49,668 bases of DNA from JAIBJN01 sp035461525. Lineage in GTDB: Bacteria > Actinomycetota > Thermoleophilia > Gaiellales > Gaiellaceae. Location of the stretch: assembly GCA_035461525.1 (NCBI GenBank), contig DATHVD010000109.1:1-49668 (forward strand), written 5' to 3'. Positions 16,932-24,580 of the stretch are shown piece after piece. The notes below the pieces were generated by a model. That model ran no database searches and had not been told where the DNA came from. It saw only the letters and a program-made list of their open reading frames with translations. Position 1 is the stretch's first letter, and every line of letters begins with the position of its first letter. A program made the translations under genes and the position numbers.

Positions 16932-17699
16932 TCAGCGGCCCCTGAAATCGGGGCGCCGTTTCTCGGTGAACGCGGTCAGGCCTTCGCGCGCGTCCTCGGA
17001 GGCGAAGGCGAGATAGAGCGCCTTGCGCTCGTAGTCGAGCCCGCTCTCGAGCGCCGTCTCGAAGGCGCGGTTGACGGCCTCTTTCGCCAAGCGCTGAGCG
17101 ACCGGGCCCTTGGCCGCGATCGCGCGGGCGACGGCCTTCGCCTCCTCGAGCCAGGCCTCCTTCGCCACGACGCGCGCGACGAGCCCGGCCCGCTCGGCCT
17201 CCTCCGCGGTGAGGAAGCGGCCGGAGAGGATCACGTCCATCGCCTTCGCCTTCCCGACCGCGCGCGTGAGCCGCTGCGTGCCGCCGGCGCCGGGGATGAT
17301 GCCGAGCCCGGTCTCGGGCTGGCCGAAGCGCGCCGTCTCGGAGGCGACGATCAGGTCGCAGGCCATCGCCAGCTCGTTGCCGCCGCCGAGGCAGAAGCCG
17401 GAGACGGCCGCGACGAGCGGCGTCCGGATGCGGCGGATCGCGTCCCAGCGGTCGATGCGCCGCGCCTCGTACATGTCCATGGCGGTCGCCTCCGCCATCT
17501 GGCCGATGTCCGCACCGGCCGCAAAGGCCCGCTCGGAGCCGCCGAGGACGATGCAGCGCACGGCGCCGTCGTCGTCGAGCTCGGCCAGCGTCGAGACGAG
17601 CGCGTCCATCACGTCGTCGTTGAGCGCGTTCAGCGCCTCGGGGCGGTTGAGCAGGACGACGGCGATCGGCTCGTCACGCCCGACGAGGACGACGCTCAC
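16932..17699 (-). CDS. Enoyl-CoA hydratase
   Basis: 255 residues with the complete crotonase pattern: ALNDDVMDAL, ERAFAAGADI, the first catalytic region SGFCLGGGNELAMACDLIVA and the second FGQPETGLGIIPGAGGTQRL, with both catalytic glutamates (NEL and PETG) as in true enoyl-CoA hydratases. It hydrates 2-enoyl-CoA in beta-oxidation of fatty acids or side chains. The GTG start overlaps the preceding stop by 4 bases. It is the last gene of a five-gene operon that begins with the FadR-type regulator at 20394, so expression probably responds to that regulator. Confidence 0.88.
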   Translation of the reverse strand: MSVVLVGRDEPIAVVLLNRPEALNALNDDVMDALVSTLAELDDDGAVRCIVLGGSERAFAAGADIGQMAEATAMDMYEARRIDRWDAIRRIRTPLVAAVSGFCLGGGNELAMACDLIVASETARFGQPETGLGIIPGAGGTQRLTRAVGKAKAMDVILSGRFLTAEEAERAGLVARVVAKEAWLEEAKAVARAIAAKGPVAQRLAKEAVNRAFETALESGLDYERKALYLAFASEDAREGLTAFTEKRRPDFRGR

Positions 17700-18511
17700 T
17701 CTTCGTCCTTCCCGAGGAAGCGCTCGACGGCCGCCTTGGGCTCCTCCGTCGCCATCGAGAGCGCGAGCCAGTCGCGCGCGTGGTTGACGGTCTCGTGCCA
17801 GGCGAGGTCGCGCCAGAAGTTCAGCTGCTGCTTCGTGTAGCGCACGGTCTGCGGGAGCTTGGCAGCGAGCTTCTCCACCAGCTCGTCCACGGTCGCGTCG
17901 AGCTCGGCCGCGGGGGCGGCGCGGTTGACGAGCCCCCACTCCTCCGCCTTCCGCGCCGGGATCTCTTCGCAGAGGAGGATGATCTCGCGGGCGCGCCGTT
18001 CGCCGACCATGATCGGGAGCCACTGCGTCGCGCCGCCCGCCGGGACGGAGCCGTGCTGCGGACCGACATGGCGGATGTACGCGTCGTCGGCGATCACGGA
18101 GAGGTCGCAGGCCATCTGCAGCTCGTTGCCGCCGCCGACGCAGACGCCGTTGATGCGCGCGAGCGTCGGCTTGCCGATCTCGCGCAGCCGGTCGTGCGCG
18201 TCCTTGAAGGCGCCGAACCACTTCCAGTACTCGTCCGGCTTCCCCAGGTAGTCCCGGCTCCAGGCCTTCAGGTCGGCGCCGACGCAGAACGCCCGCCCCG
18301 CGCCGGTGACGACGACGACGCGGATCTCGTCGTCCCATGAGGCGTCCTCGCAGGCCCGAGCGATCTCCCGCAGCATGCGGAAGTCGAACGCGTTCAGCAC
18401 CTCGGGCCGATTGAGGGTGATCGTGGCGCGCGGCGGCGCCTTCTCGTAGACGATCGCCTCGAAGCCGAGCTCGGCGGGGGCGCGCGGCGCCGGGTAGTCG
18501 GGCTCCGTCAC
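17696..18511 (-). CDS. Enoyl-CoA hydratase/isomerase family protein, distant ring-hydrolase-like subgroup
   Basis: 271 residues, crotonase fold (GRAFCVGADL, INGVCVGGGNELQMACDLSV). The middle is unusual: YIRHVGPQHGSVPAGGATQWLP and RAREIILLCEEIPARKA resemble the region seen in 6-oxocyclohex-1-ene-1-carbonyl-CoA hydrolases (BamA/Oah), which have a GPxHGSxPxGG stretch, rather than ordinary hydratases. That comparison is from memory, so a ring-cleaving role is only a suggestion. The GTG start gives a 4-base overlap with the upstream EthD-like gene, preferred over an in-frame start 41 codons earlier whose sequence is an out-of-frame copy of the neighbour. Confidence 0.78.
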   Translation of the reverse strand: MTEPDYPAPRAPAELGFEAIVYEKAPPRATITLNRPEVLNAFDFRMLREIARACEDASWDDEIRVVVVTGAGRAFCVGADLKAWSRDYLGKPDEYWKWFGAFKDAHDRLREIGKPTLARINGVCVGGGNELQMACDLSVIADDAYIRHVGPQHGSVPAGGATQWLPIMVGERRAREIILLCEEIPARKAEEWGLVNRAAPAAELDATVDELVEKLAAKLPQTVRYTKQQLNFWRDLAWHETVNHARDWLALSMATEEPKAAVERFLGKDEE

Positions 18512-18789
18512 TCCGCGAGCTCCGCGAAATGGACGTGGAAGGGGACGCCCATCCCCATCGCGTCCTTGCCGGTGGCCATGAACTCCGGCGTTCGCGCTGC
18601 CGTCTTGAAGGCGTCCATGTCCGCGAACTCCCACTCCGCGTAGTACGGGTAGCGCGGCTCGCCCACCGGCGCGCCGAAGACCTTCCCGTGCCGGAACGTC
18701 GCGCCGGGCACCTGCCGGCAGAGCTCCGCGTGGCTCTCGTACCGGCCCTTGTCCGGCTCCTCCTCGTAGACGACGAACACCCTGACCAT
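18508..18789 (-). CDS. EthD-like small ferredoxin-fold protein
   Basis: 93 residues. The sequence MVRVFVVYEEEPD, a central HGKVFGAP and the ending YYAEWEFADMDAFKTAARTP followed by EFMATGKDAMGMG match the EthD / dimeric alpha-beta barrel pattern of small proteins linked to catabolic operons. Their roles range from accessory factors in ether degradation to ring isomerases and lactonases. It has a strong ribosome binding site (aaggagga), unlike most nearby genes, and a TAGCAT box further upstream, so it may also be transcribed separately. It is coupled to the following hydratase gene. Confidence 0.7.
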   Translation of the reverse strand: MVRVFVVYEEEPDKGRYESHAELCRQVPGATFRHGKVFGAPVGEPRYPYYAEWEFADMDAFKTAARTPEFMATGKDAMGMGVPFHVHFAELAE

Positions 18790-18826
18790 GGCTCCTCCTT
18801 GGCTGGCTCCCCTCCGCCGCGGGATG

Positions 18827-19609
18827 CTAACGGAGGAGCGCCTCGGCGCCCTCGTGACCCCGCGCGGCCTCGACGAGCTGCTCGAAGAGGCGGAGGAAGC
18901 GGCGGTCGATGCGCCACTCCTCCTGCTGCTCCCACTGCACGGCGAGGACGTAGCCGCCGTCCATCTCCGCCGCCTCGACGACGCCGTCCGGCGCCCGGGC
19001 GACGACGTTGAGCCCCGGCGCGATCCGGTCGAGCGCCTGGTGGTGGAAGCTGTCGACCTCGATCTCCTCGACGCGGAGGGCGCTGTGGAGCCGGCTGCCC
19101 GGCTCGATCGAGATCGGGTGCCGCGGGTGCGGCGGCATCTCCTCGCCGGTGAGGGCGGTCTGCTCGACCTCCTTCCACACGGTCCAGCCGCGGTCGGAGG
19201 GGTGGTCCGCCCACTCCGGGACGAGGCGCAGGTCCTGGACGAGCGTCCCGCCGAGGGCGACGTTCAGCACCTGGAGCCCGCGGCACATGCCGAGGACCGG
19301 AAGGCGGCGGTCGAGCGCCCGCCGCACGAGCTCGAGCTCGAAGGCGTCGCGGTGCGGGTCGGTCGGCGCGAGGTGCTCCGTCGGGCTCTGGCCGTAGAGG
19401 CCGGGGTCGAGGTCGCGCCCGCCGGCGAGGACGAGCCCGTCGCAGAGGTCGAGCAGGTCCTCCAGCGTCCCCTCGACGCGGGGGAGAATCACGGGGAGCC
19501 CGCCCGCGAGGGCGATCGGACGGTGGAAGCCGACGCCCGAGTAGTCGCCGAAGTCGTGGAAGGAGCAGGAGACGCCGATCACGGGCTTGCCGCCGGCGCG
19601 CTCGCTCAC
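18827..19609 (-). CDS. Gamma-glutamyl-GABA hydrolase-like protein (class I glutamine amidotransferase) with altered catalytic His
   Basis: 260 residues of the PuuD / peptidase C26 fold. The nucleophile elbow GMCRGLQ places Cys109, and GLVLAGGRDLDPGLYGQ is the conserved N-terminal block. The family's catalytic histidine sits in a Gln-(Phe/Trp)-His-Pro-Glu motif; here the site reads VQWEQQEEW, with Glu227 in place of His. A nearby HH at 189-190 might substitute, or the protein may not be a hydrolase. It overlaps the regulator gene by 4 bases (GTGA). PuuD removes gamma-glutamyl groups in putrescine breakdown, but no other puu gene is seen except the class III aminotransferase at 24555. Confidence 0.75.
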   Translation of the reverse strand: MSERAGGKPVIGVSCSFHDFGDYSGVGFHRPIALAGGLPVILPRVEGTLEDLLDLCDGLVLAGGRDLDPGLYGQSPTEHLAPTDPHRDAFELELVRRALDRRLPVLGMCRGLQVLNVALGGTLVQDLRLVPEWADHPSDRGWTVWKEVEQTALTGEEMPPHPRHPISIEPGSRLHSALRVEEIEVDSFHHQALDRIAPGLNVVARAPDGVVEAAEMDGGYVLAVQWEQQEEWRIDRRFLRLFEQLVEAARGHEGAEALLR

Positions 19610-20394
19610 GCCCCCACCCTCCCCAGGCGCAGGCCGACGAGGAAGTCGCCCGTGCCGACGACGTGCGCCTCCATGAGGGAGAGGGCGGCCTCCGGCTCGC
19701 GCCGCGCGATCGCCTCGAGCACGGCCCGGTGCTGCTCGTTCGAGAGGCGGAGGGCCTCGGGCGGCCGTGGGACGAGGGCGAGCACCTCGTTCAGCTCCGC
19801 CTGGAACCCCCGCTCGGCGGCGGCGAGCCGCGGCGACCTCGCCGCCGAGGCGACCGCGAGGTGGAAGCGGCTGTCCGCGCGCCGGAAGGCCGGGAAGGGC
19901 GGCGGCTCGGCCATCCGCTCGACGAGGGAGCCGAGCTCGGCGATCTCCTCCAGGCTCGCCCGCTCGGCGGCGAGAGCCGCGCTGCCGCCGGCGACGAGCC
20001 GCCGGTGCTCGGTGAGGTCGCGCAGGTCGTCGGGCGTCAGGCTCTCGAGCCGGGCGCGGGCGCGGCGGGGCGGAGCGGGCGGCACGGCGCGGCGGACGAA
20101 CGTCCCGCCGGAGCGGCCGCGGCGTGTCTCCAGATACCCGGCCTCGCGCATGATCGCGAGCGCGCGCCGGAGCGTCATCGGCGCGATCCCCAGCCGCTCT
20201 GCCAGCTCGGCCTCGGGCGGGAGCTGCTCGCCGACCTCGAGGAGGCCGAGGCCGACCGCTTCGCCCAGGCGGCGCACGGTCTGCTCGACGAGCCCCTGCC
20301 CGCCGATCGGCGAGAAGACGACCGCCCGCGCGACGGACAGCGGGTCGAAAATGGCCGCGCTCGGGGCGGGCCGCTCGAGTTCGTTGACCGTCAC
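19606..20394 (-). CDS. FadR-subfamily GntR transcriptional regulator
   Basis: 262 residues. The winged helix-turn-helix lies around residues 35-100, with LPPEAELAERLGIAPMTLRRAL as the recognition unit and GYLETRRGRSGGTFV as the wing. The rest is an all-helical FCD ligand domain with Asp/His metal-ligand candidates (DSRFHLAVASAARSP, NEQHRAVLEAI, EAHVVGTGDF). Relatives (LldR, GlcC, FadR) respond to hydroxyacids or acyl-CoA. It heads a minus-strand operon and faces the redox operon at 20502 across 107 bases, so it is the likely regulator of both. Start GTG 20394. Confidence 0.87.
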   Translation of the reverse strand: MTVNELERPAPSAAIFDPLSVARAVVFSPIGGQGLVEQTVRRLGEAVGLGLLEVGEQLPPEAELAERLGIAPMTLRRALAIMREAGYLETRRGRSGGTFVRRAVPPAPPRRARARLESLTPDDLRDLTEHRRLVAGGSAALAAERASLEEIAELGSLVERMAEPPPFPAFRRADSRFHLAVASAARSPRLAAAERGFQAELNEVLALVPRPPEALRLSNEQHRAVLEAIARREPEAALSLMEAHVVGTGDFLVGLRLGRVGA

Positions 20395-20501
20395 TCTTAG
20401 GTGTTTTATCCTCGCCGCGAGTCGCTAGCAAGCAAGAGGCTCCTGGGCCTGAGCGCCCGCCGTACGTCGTCCTGTCCATGCGAGCCAGCGAGGAGGGGTG
20501 A
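20395..20501. promoter_or_regulatory. Divergent promoter region between the FadR-type regulator and the redox operon
   Basis: Holds a plus-strand TATCCT at 20410-20415 and an A/T-rich stretch (aggtgttttatcct) that stands out from the GC-rich background and is the likeliest operator. The plus-strand leader is about 80 bases and ends with a strong ribosome binding site (gaggagggg) before ATG 20502, in contrast to the leaderless genes nearby. Confidence 0.5.
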
Positions 20502-21728
20502 ATGGCCGAGCCAACCACCGAAGGCGGGAGCGGGAACGGCGCACCCGCCGAAGAGGTCGTCGAAGAGTGGCGGAACGCCGCCTACAACTGCTTCAGCTCG
20601 GGGCACAAGTTCTGCCGTGAGGTGTGCCCGGTCGTCCAGGTGACGCGCGACGAGGTGCACTCGCCGACGGCTTTCCACGCCAACGTCGTCGCCATGGAGC
20701 GCGGCCACGTCTCGATCGAGGACGTGGCGCGCGACTACGTCCACTGCACGATGTGCGGCGCCTGCGAGCTGCGCTGCCCGAACACGCTCTTCACGGGCGA
20801 CTTCTACCGCTTCCGCCAGCGCACGATCGACGTCGTCAAGGCGATGCGCACGCTCGCCGTCGCGAACGACGTCCACCAGGACGGCTGGAAGCGCTGGAAC
20901 GACCTGACCGACCGCTGGGGCAACGAACCCGTGCTCGGCTGGAACATCGAGGCGTCGCAGGGCAAGGTGCGGGCCTGGGCTTCCGGGCTCGACATCCCGA
21001 CGGGAGGCGAGACCATCCTCTTCTGCGACTGCGAGGCCGCCTTCTACCGCACGTCGGTGCCCCGGGCCGTCTCGCTCGTCCTCCAGAAGGCGGGGGTCGA
21101 GTTCGGCCTCATGAAGGAGCAGTGGTGCTGCGGCGGGCCCGCCTACGAGATGGGCTACACCGACCTCGGCCTCAAGATGGCCGAGCACAACGTCATGGAC
21201 TGGCGGAACGCGGGCGCGAAGCGGATCCTCTGCCTCGACCCGCATGACTACATCACGTTCGTCGACGTCTACCCGAAGCTCTTCGGCGAGGACTTCGACT
21301 TCGAGATCGTCCTCGTCGTCGACCTCGTCGCCGAGCTCCTGCGCGAGGGCAAGCTCGAGCTGACGACGCCGATCGAGCGCACCGTCACCTACCACGACGC
21401 CTGCCGCCTGAACAAGCGCCTCGGGATCCACGAGTCCCCGCGCGAGGTGCTGCGCGCGATTCCCGGCCTCACGTTCAAGGACGTCGACCGCGTGACGCAG
21501 TGGTCGTACTGCTCGGGCGCGGGCGGCGGCCTCTCGATCGAGCGGCCGGACCTCACGGCCGAGATCAGCCGGCGGCGGATCGAGAAGGCCACCGAGCTCG
21601 GCGTCGACACGCTCGTCTCCGCGTGCCCGTGGTCGGAGCGGCCGCTCGACGAGCAGGGGAAGGAGCAGGGAATCGAGGTCTACGACCTCATGGAGATCGT
21701 GGCCGAGGCGGCCGGATTCGAGGTGTAG
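20502..21728 (+). CDS. Iron-sulfur protein with CCG domains (HdrD/GlpC/GlcF-like)
   Basis: 408 residues. The second ferredoxin-type cluster motif is canonical (CTMCGACELRCP). The first is not: NCFSSGHKFCREVCP has only three cysteines, spaced Cx7Cx3CP. Two CCG domains follow (EQWCCGGPAYEMG with LFCDC before it, and WSYCSGAGGG with VSACPW after it), which in heterodisulfide reductase and glycolate/glycerol-3-phosphate dehydrogenases bind a special cluster or pass electrons. It is probably the electron-transfer subunit for the FAD oxidase encoded 2 bases downstream. Strong ribosome binding site. The acceptor is likely the quinone pool or another carrier. Confidence 0.82.
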   Translation: MAEPTTEGGSGNGAPAEEVVEEWRNAAYNCFSSGHKFCREVCPVVQVTRDEVHSPTAFHANVVAMERGHVSIEDVARDYVHCTMCGACELRCPNTLFTGDFYRFRQRTIDVVKAMRTLAVANDVHQDGWKRWNDLTDRWGNEPVLGWNIEASQGKVRAWASGLDIPTGGETILFCDCEAAFYRTSVPRAVSLVLQKAGVEFGLMKEQWCCGGPAYEMGYTDLGLKMAEHNVMDWRNAGAKRILCLDPHDYITFVDVYPKLFGEDFDFEIVLVVDLVAELLREGKLELTTPIERTVTYHDACRLNKRLGIHESPREVLRAIPGLTFKDVDRVTQWSYCSGAGGGLSIERPDLTAEISRRRIEKATELGVDTLVSACPWSERPLDEQGKEQGIEVYDLMEIVAEAAGFEV

Positions 21729-21730
21729 CG

Positions 21731-23242
21731 ATGGCCATCGTCGAGCTGGAGAGCGCAGTCGTCGACGAGCTCGTCGCCATCTGCGGCGAGGAGCACGTCT
21801 TCACCAACCTGTCCGCGCGCTACAACCGTACGCGCGTGCCGGCGCCGTTCCCCGTGCACCGCTGGGACGAGTTCGTCCCGCAGGCCGTCGTCCTCCCCAC
21901 GTCCGCGGAGCAGATCTCCGAGGTGGTGAGACTGGCGAACCGCCACGGGATCGGCGTCGTCCCTCGTGCCGGCGCCACCGGGCTCACGGACGGGGCGGTG
22001 CCGCTCAAGCACGGCATCGTCGTCGACGTGAAGCTCATGAACCGGATCCTCGAGATCGACCACGAGGACCGGACCTGCACCGTCCAGCCGGGCATCAACA
22101 TGCTCAAGCTGAACGAGGAGCTCAAGAACCACGGGTACATCTATCCCGACAACCCCGCCTCCTACCCGTGCTCGCTCGTCGGCGGGCGGATCGGGACGAG
22201 CGGCTGGTCGCTGATCGGCGGCCGCTACGGCCACACACGTGACCTCGTCATCAGCTTCGAGATGGTGCTGCCGACGGGGGAGATCGTCGAGATCGGCGAC
22301 GGCGGCGGGAGGAAGGTGCGCAAGTCGTCCTCCGGGTTCCAGCTCAAGCACCTCTTCATGGGGCACCAGGGGACGCTCGGAATCGTCACCGAGGCGACCC
22401 TCGAGCTCGTCCCGCGGCCGGAAGCGGAGTTCTCGGCGTTCTTCTCCTACCCGAGCTACGAGGACGCCTGGCGGGCGACCGGCGACTTCGCGCGCTCGGG
22501 GCTCGCCACGCTCGCCGGCGTCGTGCTCTTCGACGAGTGGAAGCTCGCCTACCTCCGCCGCGACGACGAAGCCTACATCCCGCAGCCCGACTCTGTGAGG
22601 GCCGTCGTCGCCGTGGCGATGTACGGCCAGAAGGACGAGACCCGGGCCGGCGCGAAGCAGATCATGCGCATCGCCAAGGCGAACGGATCCAACTACCTCG
22701 GCGACGAGATCTCCCACGGCGACTGGGCCTCGCGCCACGACCGCTACGCAACGCCCCAGCACGGGCGCACCAGGAGCGGCCAGGTCGCCCTCATGAGCTG
22801 GCACTGCGAGGACGCGGCCATCCCCTACAGCCAGCTACCGGCCGTGCGCGAGAAGTGGCACGCGATCGCCGACCGGCTCCGCGAGCGCTTCGACATGTTC
22901 GACGACTGGGGCATGTTCGCGTACACGAACGGGCCCTACAAGCCCTGGGGGGACTACCTGACCGAGATCGACATCGGCATCTGGGAGATGAAGTGGGACG
23001 ACGAGAGCTGGGCGGCATGGGTCGAGGCCAAGCGCGACATCGCGGCCGTCGCCCTCGAGCACGGCGGCTCGATCTCGGCCTGCCACGGCTCCTGCCGCGA
23101 GGGCGAGGTCGACCTCGTCCCATCCGAGCTCGGCGGGGGGTTCGAGGTGATGAAGACGATCAAGCGGGCCCTCGACCCGAACAACGTCATGAACCCCGGC
23201 AAGTACCTGCTCGACCGGGCCTACGAGGAGGACGAAGGATGA
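21731..23242 (+). CDS. FAD-linked oxidase (GlcD / VAO family)
   Basis: 503 residues. The FAD-binding type 4 domain spans about 35-230, with VVPRAGATGLTDGAVP as the pyrophosphate loop and GHQGTLGIVTEATLELVPRP closing it. The C-terminal oxidase domain ends with IKRALDPNNVMNPGKYLL, the family's standard finish. HGGSISACHG holds histidines that bind substrate carboxylates in D-lactate, glycolate and alkylglycerone-phosphate enzymes. Paired with the upstream Fe-S protein it forms a GlcDF-like dehydrogenase for a 2-hydroxyacid or related compound. The FadR-type regulator nearby agrees with hydroxyacid sensing. Its stop overlaps the start of the next gene. Confidence 0.86.
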   Translation: MAIVELESAVVDELVAICGEEHVFTNLSARYNRTRVPAPFPVHRWDEFVPQAVVLPTSAEQISEVVRLANRHGIGVVPRAGATGLTDGAVPLKHGIVVDVKLMNRILEIDHEDRTCTVQPGINMLKLNEELKNHGYIYPDNPASYPCSLVGGRIGTSGWSLIGGRYGHTRDLVISFEMVLPTGEIVEIGDGGGRKVRKSSSGFQLKHLFMGHQGTLGIVTEATLELVPRPEAEFSAFFSYPSYEDAWRATGDFARSGLATLAGVVLFDEWKLAYLRRDDEAYIPQPDSVRAVVAVAMYGQKDETRAGAKQIMRIAKANGSNYLGDEISHGDWASRHDRYATPQHGRTRSGQVALMSWHCEDAAIPYSQLPAVREKWHAIADRLRERFDMFDDWGMFAYTNGPYKPWGDYLTEIDIGIWEMKWDDESWAAWVEAKRDIAAVALEHGGSISACHGSCREGEVDLVPSELGGGFEVMKTIKRALDPNNVMNPGKYLLDRAYEEDEG

Positions 23243-23517
23243 TCGGCTTCCGACTCGCGGCACAGAAGCCCCCAGAGGCGAAGCGGATCACGGAGGACGT
23301 GGTCATGCGCTTCGACCACATCTACGAGGTCGACCCCGAGCTGATGACGGAGCACGTGCCCCAGCAGGACATCCCGGCCTGGGACACGCACAGGATCGTG
23401 GCCAGCCGCTGGGACCACCTCGCCTGGATGCACGACCACTTCGCCGACAGCGTCATCTCCGGTGAGGAGCTCCTCGAGGAGATCGGAACGGCGGAACCCC
23501 ACGCGAAGGGAGAGTGA
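23239..23517 (+). CDS. Small hypothetical protein of the redox operon
   Basis: 92 residues, starting on an ATG that overlaps the oxidase stop and ending one base before the next ATG. It is soluble, and rich in His, Asp and aromatic residues (RWDHLAWMHDHFADSVISG), with no cysteine, so not another cluster protein. I recognise no domain. The tight packing between oxidase and F420-type enzyme implies a shared function, perhaps a subunit or assembly factor. Confidence 0.7.
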   Translation: MIGFRLAAQKPPEAKRITEDVVMRFDHIYEVDPELMTEHVPQQDIPAWDTHRIVASRWDHLAWMHDHFADSVISGEELLEEIGTAEPHAKGE

Positions 23518-23518
23518 G

Positions 23519-24580
23519 ATGAAGTTCAGCTACGCGACCCTCCTCGACTACCCGCTGACCGACTCGCTCGAGATGATCAAGACGGCCGACGAGCTCGGCT
23601 ACTACGCCTGCTACGCGGCCGACGAGACCTGGCACAAGGACCTCTGGCTCCTCTACGCGGCGGCGGCGGACAAGACGACGAACATCCGCTTCGGGCCCAA
23701 CCTCTCGGGCGTCTACCTGCGCGAGCCGACCCTGATCTGCCAGGCGCTGGCGACCCTCGACGAGCTCACGGGCGGCCGGGCCGAGGGCGTGTTCTCGATC
23801 GGGAACTTCGGGCTCCTCGCCCAGTACGGCGTCGACTGGAAGTCGATCAAGCCGCTCTCGCGCGTGAAGGAGGCGCACCACGTCATGCGCACGTTCCTCG
23901 ACGAGGGCGCGATCACGTACGAGGGCGAGTTCTACCGCTACAGCGGCCTCTTCACCTTCGCGCGCCCGGTGCAGGAGCGGCTGCCGCTCTACATCGGCGC
24001 GATGCGCGGCCCGAAGTCGTTCCAGTTCGCCGGCGAGGCGACGGACGGCGTCCACGTGGCGCTCAGCTACACGAAGGAGGCCTACGAGTACGTCGTCGAG
24101 AACGTGAAGGTCGGGGCCGACCGCGCCGGGCGGAACTGGGAGGACCTCGACATCGGCGCCTGGGTCGTGATCACGTGCGGCCCGGACTCGGAGAAGGCGA
24201 AGGCGGCCGCGCGCTCGATCGTCGCGTTCTACATCTCCTCGATGCCCGACGAGCAGCTCCAGCTGCACGGGCTCGACCCGGCCGAGATGAAGGAGATCGT
24301 CGCCGTCCTCGGCAAGGGGGAGCTGGACAAGGCGTACGAGATGACGACGCCCGAGATCGCCGAGACGCTCTCGATCGCCGGCACCCCCGAGGAGTGCGTC
24401 GCCAAGGTTCGCGACATCCAGTCGGCGGGCGTCAACCACATGATCCTCACGATCACGGACCCTGTGATCCTGAAGACGTTCACCGGCAAGGACGTGGACG
24501 TCCCCGACGTCCAGCAGCAGCTGCGGTTGATTGCCGAGGAGGTGATCCCCGAGTTCAGCTCGGCGCCGGCGGCGACGTAG
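23519..24580 (+). CDS. LLM-class (luciferase-like) F420-dependent oxidoreductase
   Basis: 353 residues in the bacterial luciferase-like TIM barrel. Family features include the N-terminal FSYATLLDYPLTDSLEMIKT, LATLDELTGGRAEGVFSIGN (the Gly-Arg-x-x-Gly turn), PLYIGAMRGPKSFQFAGEATDG and SIAGTPEECVAKVRDIQSAG near the end. Mer and many actinobacterial relatives use coenzyme F420, others FMN. It could feed or draw electrons from the oxidase/Fe-S pair upstream. A good ribosome binding site (gaagggaga) precedes the ATG. Its last 26 bases overlap the 3' end of the opposite-strand aminotransferase. Confidence 0.85.
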   Translation: MKFSYATLLDYPLTDSLEMIKTADELGYYACYAADETWHKDLWLLYAAAADKTTNIRFGPNLSGVYLREPTLICQALATLDELTGGRAEGVFSIGNFGLLAQYGVDWKSIKPLSRVKEAHHVMRTFLDEGAITYEGEFYRYSGLFTFARPVQERLPLYIGAMRGPKSFQFAGEATDGVHVALSYTKEAYEYVVENVKVGADRAGRNWEDLDIGAWVVITCGPDSEKAKAAARSIVAFYISSMPDEQLQLHGLDPAEMKEIVAVLGKGELDKAYEMTTPEIAETLSIAGTPEECVAKVRDIQSAGVNHMILTITDPVILKTFTGKDVDVPDVQQQLRLIAEEVIPEFSSAPAAT

